Shown here in pieces: positions 18,940-23,276 of a DNA stretch of 23,276 nucleotides (the first letter of the stretch is position 1; every line of letters starts with the position of its first letter). Below the pieces are notes generated by a model. That model did no database searches. It saw only the letters and a list, made by a program, of their open reading frames with translations, and had not been told where the DNA came from. The stretch covers positions 161,681 to 184,956 of the forward strand of contig NW_003133353.1 in NCBI RefSeq assembly GCF_000003605.2, given 5' to 3'. This DNA comes from Saccoglossus kowalevskii. Taxonomy: Eukaryota > Hemichordata > Enteropneusta > Harrimaniidae. A program made the translations under genes and the position numbers.

Positions 18940-20630
18940 TTTGATATATATATGTTTTATCCATTTTTTTTAAACTTAATTTATTGTTCTTTTCTTTTCA
19001 TTTGATTACTGACCAATTTGATAAGAGTTGTTGTCTGAAGCTGCTGTTCAGAATTGTGAATGAGTGCATAACTCATTTACTGAACTTGAACTCCGAAAAG
19101 TAACGGTGAATAAGACGTTTTTAATTGAGGCTGGCAGACGAGATGCTATTTGTAATTGAGTTGAGGTGTCCATCTCATAATGTTGAAAATTTTACAATAA
19201 CAATATCAGGTGTTGATATGAAACATACCATGCTGTTTCATATTCATAGTTTACATCTTTTATGTGTTAGTTATAATGATGCGTCATACAACGTTCCTAT
19301 TAGTTGCGCCCTCTAGTGACAAAGCGCTTGTAGCGCCGTTCACACTGACCACTTTCCCGGAAGTAGCGAGACTGGAGTGCTGAAATACGCCTGCTTTGTC
19401 ACGGCAGAAAACACAAACATGTAAGTTTATCGATTGTTGATAAAAGGGAGTCTTATTTATGTCGTATCTACTTCCTAACCACTCAGAGATTGAACTACAC
19501 ACAGACGTCATTTTGACGTCACAGAAGCGTTTCGTCACTTATTAAAAAGAAGATTTATGCCGGTTTCAAAATATTTATTAAAGGTTGTAAAACATTTCTT
19601 TTTAATATGTTATACCGGTAAAATGGTGTTTTATTTTAGAACAAATAATATATATATAGGAACTCTAATCACACATTTCAAATTAAGTAATTACCTTTGT
19701 TTTGTAATATGGTTACATTTCATTTGTGGTGAACATAAATTGCTACCATGCGCCATTAGAGAAAACACTTAACCTAGCAAAATAAACTGATAAAATGTGT
19801 AATATAATGGATTCTTGACCTCAACTAGTATACGTAGAGGAACCGTGAATTCATAATGTGAAGGTTGTTGATGACGTTGCCATAACTGCACTAATGATAC
19901 CGCGTAAAGGCGCAGTCGTGAGATAGTTCTAGTAACAAGGTTAGAGGTGTTTTTTTATTTATATTTATATTATATATATTATTGAACATCATAATAACAT
20001 ATCGTGTAATATTCTTTATATTGTATTTTGTACTTTTATATTAATAAAAAAATACTGATCACTTGGTATATATGTAGCTATCTACTATGAAGAACTCAAT
20101 CCAATTTTCTTGGTTTATTTTTCCCATGGTGGTCTGTGCTCGTCCAGCAGCAGGAAAAATATGGCCCATCAGTGAAACAACATAGAATACATTTGACCAA
20201 CTTCCCAGCACACTCATCGTTATGAATCTAGTAGACGGGGGAATGGTTGGAAGCACGTGTTAGTGCCGTGTAATGTTCCGGTACTCTGTGATTAGTCTTT
20301 ATTACTGCAATCTAGTAATAACATCTTTTACAGTTAATTCGATAATTTGATAGCGAAATTTTCAAGCCATCATTTCGCAATTATGTGACCAATTTTGACA
20401 AACTCACTTTTTCACTTATTTAGATTTTGTAAAATAAAAACTTGTCATCCTGACTGGATCCAATCTTCTCTTAATGTTTCATCAGGCTTAATTATTTATT
20501 GGGTTAAATATCACTTTTTGGCTGACAACTAAATGTGCTAAAATTAAATACAAGTGAACATTCAAATTTAACAATACAATATATTGTTTCCTTTACAAAC
20601 CAGTGAAGTAAAAATCATGTGACGATCTTT
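18940..20630 (+). other. 3' untranslated region and downstream flank
   Basis: No further gene recognised. The first canonical AATAAA after the stop is at 19781-19786, giving a possible 3' UTR near 860 nt; another is at 20043-20048. A full cAMP-response-type palindrome TGACGTCA (19514-19521) follows a GACGTCA (19504-19510). The stretch 19300-19530 is less AT-rich and begins with GCGCCCTCTAGTG, a motif often seen in dispersed repeats. Short open frames here appear random. Confidence 0.6.
19781..19786 (+). promoter_or_regulatory. Candidate poly(A) signal for follistatin
   Basis: First canonical AATAAA downstream of the follistatin stop, about 840 nt away, followed by a short TGTGT. Placement is plausible but unproven. 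Confidence 0.4.
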
Positions 20631-22190
20631 ACAACATCAAACCCTTTGAAATGAAACACTGTGCCTATCCTTGCAACATCAAACCCTTTGAAATTAAACA
20701 CTGTGCCTATCCTTGCAGCATCAAACTCTTTGAAATTAAACACTGTGCCCATCCTTGCAACATCAAACCCTTTGAAATGAAACACTGTGCCTATCCTTGC
20801 AACATCAAACCCTTTGAAATTAAACACTGTGCCTATCCTTGCAACATCAAACTCTTTGAAATTAAACAATGTGCCTATCCTTGCTTTTTTTGCAACATCA
20901 AACCCTTTGAAACGAAACACTGTGCCCATCCTTGCAACATCAAACCCTTTGAAATGAAACACTGTGCCTATCCTTGCAACATCAAACCCTTTGAAATTAA
21001 ACACTGTGCCTATCCTTGCAACATCAATCCCTTTGAAATGAAACACTGTGCCTATCCTTGCAACATCAAACCCTTTGAAATTAAACATTGTGCCTATCCT
21101 TGCAACATCAAACCCTTTGAAATTAAACACTGTGCCTATCCTTGCAACATCAAACCCTTAAATTAAACATTGTGCCTATCCTTGCAACATCAAACCCTTT
21201 GAAATTAAACACTGTGCCCATCCTTGCAACATCAAACCCTTTGAAATGAAACACTATGCCTATCCTTGCAACATCAAACCCTTTGAAATTAAACACTGTG
21301 CCTATCCTTGCAACGTCAAACTCTTTGAAATTAAACACTGTGCCTATCCTTGCAACATCAAACCCTTTGAAATTAAACACTGTGCCTATCCTTGCAACAT
21401 CAAACCCTTTGAAATGAAACACTGTGCCCATCCTTGCAACATCAAACCCTTTGAAATTAAACAATGTGCCTATCCTTGCTTTTTTTGCAACATCAAACCC
21501 TTTGAAATGAAACACTGTGCCCATCCTTGCAACATCAATCCCTTTGAAATGAAACACTGTGCCTATCCTTGCAACATCAAACCCTTTGAAATTAAACATT
21601 GTGCCTATCCTTGCAACATCAAACCCTTTGAAATTAAACACTGTGCCTATCCTTGCAACATCAAACCCTTTGAAATTAAACACTGTGCCTATCCTTGCAA
21701 CATCAAACCCTTTAAAATGAAACACTGTGCCTATCCTTGCAACATCAAACCCTTTGAAATTAAACATTGTGCCTATCCTTGCAACATCAAACCCTTTGAA
21801 ATGAAACACTATGCCTATCCTTGTAACATCAAACCCTTTGAAATTAAACATTGTGCCTATCCTTGCAACATCAAACCCTTTGAAATGAAACACTATGCTT
21901 ATCCTTGCAACATCAAACCCTTTAAAATGAAACACTGTGCCTATCCTTGCAACATCAAACCCTTTGAAATTAAACACTATGCCTATCCTTGCAACATCAA
22001 ACCCTTTGAAATGAAACACTATGCTTATCCTTGCAACATCAAACCCTTTGAAATTAAACACTGTGCCTATCCTTGCAACATCAAACCCTTTAAAATGAAA
22101 CACTGTGCCTATCCTTGCAACATCAAACCCTTTGAAATTAAACATTGTGTCTATCCTTGCAACATCAAACTCTTTAAAATGAAACACTGT
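20631..22190. repeat. 42-bp minisatellite, about 37 copies
   Basis: The unit begins CATCAAACCCTTTGAAAT and ends CTATCCTTGCAA. It is 42 bp (14 codons) and free of stops in a + and a - frame, so long repetitive open frames result on both strands. Units differ mainly by ATT/ATG, CAC/CAT and GAA/AAA changes. Two 51-bp units carry an extra CTTTTTTTG (near 20884 and 21479), 595 bp apart, marking an internal duplication of about 14 units. A 2-bp loss near 21158 breaks the open frames on both strands, which argues against a coding role. Confidence 0.97.
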
Positions 22191-22549
22191 GAATATGTCT
22201 ACGAAATATCCTTCCCACAATATACTTACAGTCTGATTGTTGTGTTCTCAGAAAGTTGCCGAAGAGGGAGCATTATTTTCGAAGTGCTTTAGAAACATCT
22301 CCCGTGTACTATAATTTTTATAAACAGTATACAGCAGTTTAAGTCTGTCTTGCAAACGTCCCATGCTGATTTTGAATGAGAAAGTGAAACACAAAATAAC
22401 GCAATGAATTCATGTTATCTGAAAGATAAAAAATCGGAGTTCAGAAAAATAACACTCGAGAATAGAAATCGTGTTTTTATTTTAAAAAAAACGTAAAATA
22501 TAATTTGGAATTACGGGAAAGTTTATAAAGAACTCAGTGACTGCTTGTA
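22191..22549. other. AT-rich spacer, no gene seen
   Basis: About 360 bp between the 42-bp and 20-bp arrays. Nothing is recognised here. Confidence 0.6.
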
Positions 22550-23276
22550 GTAGTAAATACAAGTTAGTTACAGTATGTACAAGTTAGATACAATATATGT
22601 ATCATTTAATTACTTTATATATCAGTCACTTGTCACAATATGTACTAGTTGATTACAGTATGTACCAGTTAGTTACAGTATATATCAGTTAGTTACCGTA
22701 TGTATCATTGAATTACCTCATGTATCAGTCACTAGTCACAATATGTACTAGTTTAATACAGTATGTACTAGTTGGTTACAGTATATATCAGTTAGGTAGA
22801 GTATATATCAGTTAGGTACAGTATGTATCAGTTAGAGACAGTATGTATCAGTCACTAGTCACAATATGTACTAGTTGATTACAGTATGTACCAGTTAGTT
22901 ACAGTATGTATCATTTAGGTACAGTATGTATCAGTTAGGTACAGTATATATCAGTTAGGTACAGTATGTATCGGTTGGGTACAGTATGTATCAGTCACTA
23001 GTCACAATATGTACTAGTTGAATACAGTATGTACCAGTTAGTTACAGTATATATCAGTTACTTACCGTATGTATCAGTTAGGTACAGTATATATCAGTTA
23101 GGTACAGTATGTATCAGTTAGAAACAGTATGTATCAGTCACTAGTCACAATATGTACTAGTTGATTACAGTATGTACCAGTTAGTTACAGTATGTATCAG
23201 TTAGGTACAGTATATATCAGTTAGGTACAGTATGTATCAGTCACTAGTCACAATATGTACTAGTTTAATACAGTAT
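22550..23276. repeat. 20-bp minisatellite with 23-bp spacer units, runs off the window
   Basis: The unit is TACAGTATGTATCAGTTAGG (20 bp) with AT/GT variants. A distinct segment CAGTCACTAGTCACAATATG recurs at 22623 (degenerate first copy), 22726, 22849, 22992, 23135 and 23238. Intervals of 103, 123, 143, 143 and 103 bp equal five, six or seven 20-bp units plus 3 bp, a higher-order structure. The array is truncated by the window end. Confidence 0.95.

Noticed and set aside
20651-22292. Repeat proteins of 171-356 codons on either strand
   Set aside because: A stop-free 42-bp repeat opens both strands at once, a 2-bp deletion breaks both, and no leader, domain or splice context is present.

Overview
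This is a eukaryotic, almost certainly invertebrate animal, genomic window. It is AT-rich, has spliceosomal introns, no bacterial-type gene packing, a run of 50 Ns (scaffold gap), and about a quarter of its length is minisatellite. The only gene I can support is follistatin, the secreted activin/BMP antagonist, on the + strand. The species cannot be fixed from sequence alone. The exon-per-domain layout and the close match to vertebrate follistatin fit a slowly evolving marine invertebrate such as a cephalochordate or a lophotrochozoan.

The gene was assembled by eye from splice sites and domain matches, and most of its exons lie inside spurious or partial open frames. It has a signal-peptide first exon, then one exon each for the N-terminal activin-binding domain (15445-15636), FS1 (16458-16676), FS2 (16974-17195) and FS3 (17470-17718), and an acidic C-terminal exon ending in a stop (18599-18939). 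Every intron is phase 1, every internal exon length is a multiple of three, and the frame closes exactly to 433 codons with the first exon at 6101 or 426 codons with the one at 12510. The exon order is that of the vertebrate gene.

The most interesting point is the 5' end. At least two unrelated signal-peptide exons (6101-6179 and 12510-12567), and possibly a third (8631-8709), can each splice in phase to the same exon 2. The first two rebuild the same Gln-Ala-Gly junction. The 12510 exon has a textbook TATA box and initiator 30 bp apart, and the 8.6 kb candidate has a strikingly similar promoter. The sequence therefore suggests one follistatin with alternative promoters. Reading through intron 5 ends at a stop after 13 codons, which would give a tail-less isoform like vertebrate FST317.

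Layout: 1-420 25-bp minisatellite; 420-4670 intergenic with nothing recognised; 4670-5190 27-bp minisatellite; 6101-6179 first exon 1a; 6302-6540 49-bp tandem repeat inside intron 1; 8588-8709 possible promoter and exon 1b; 9193-11966 large 26/29-bp minisatellite containing the gap; 12375-12567 promoter and exon 1c; 15445-18939 exons 2-6; 18940-20630 3' region; 20631-22190 42-bp minisatellite whose frames are open on both strands but which is probably not coding; 22550-23276 20-bp minisatellite with a higher-order pattern running off the window.
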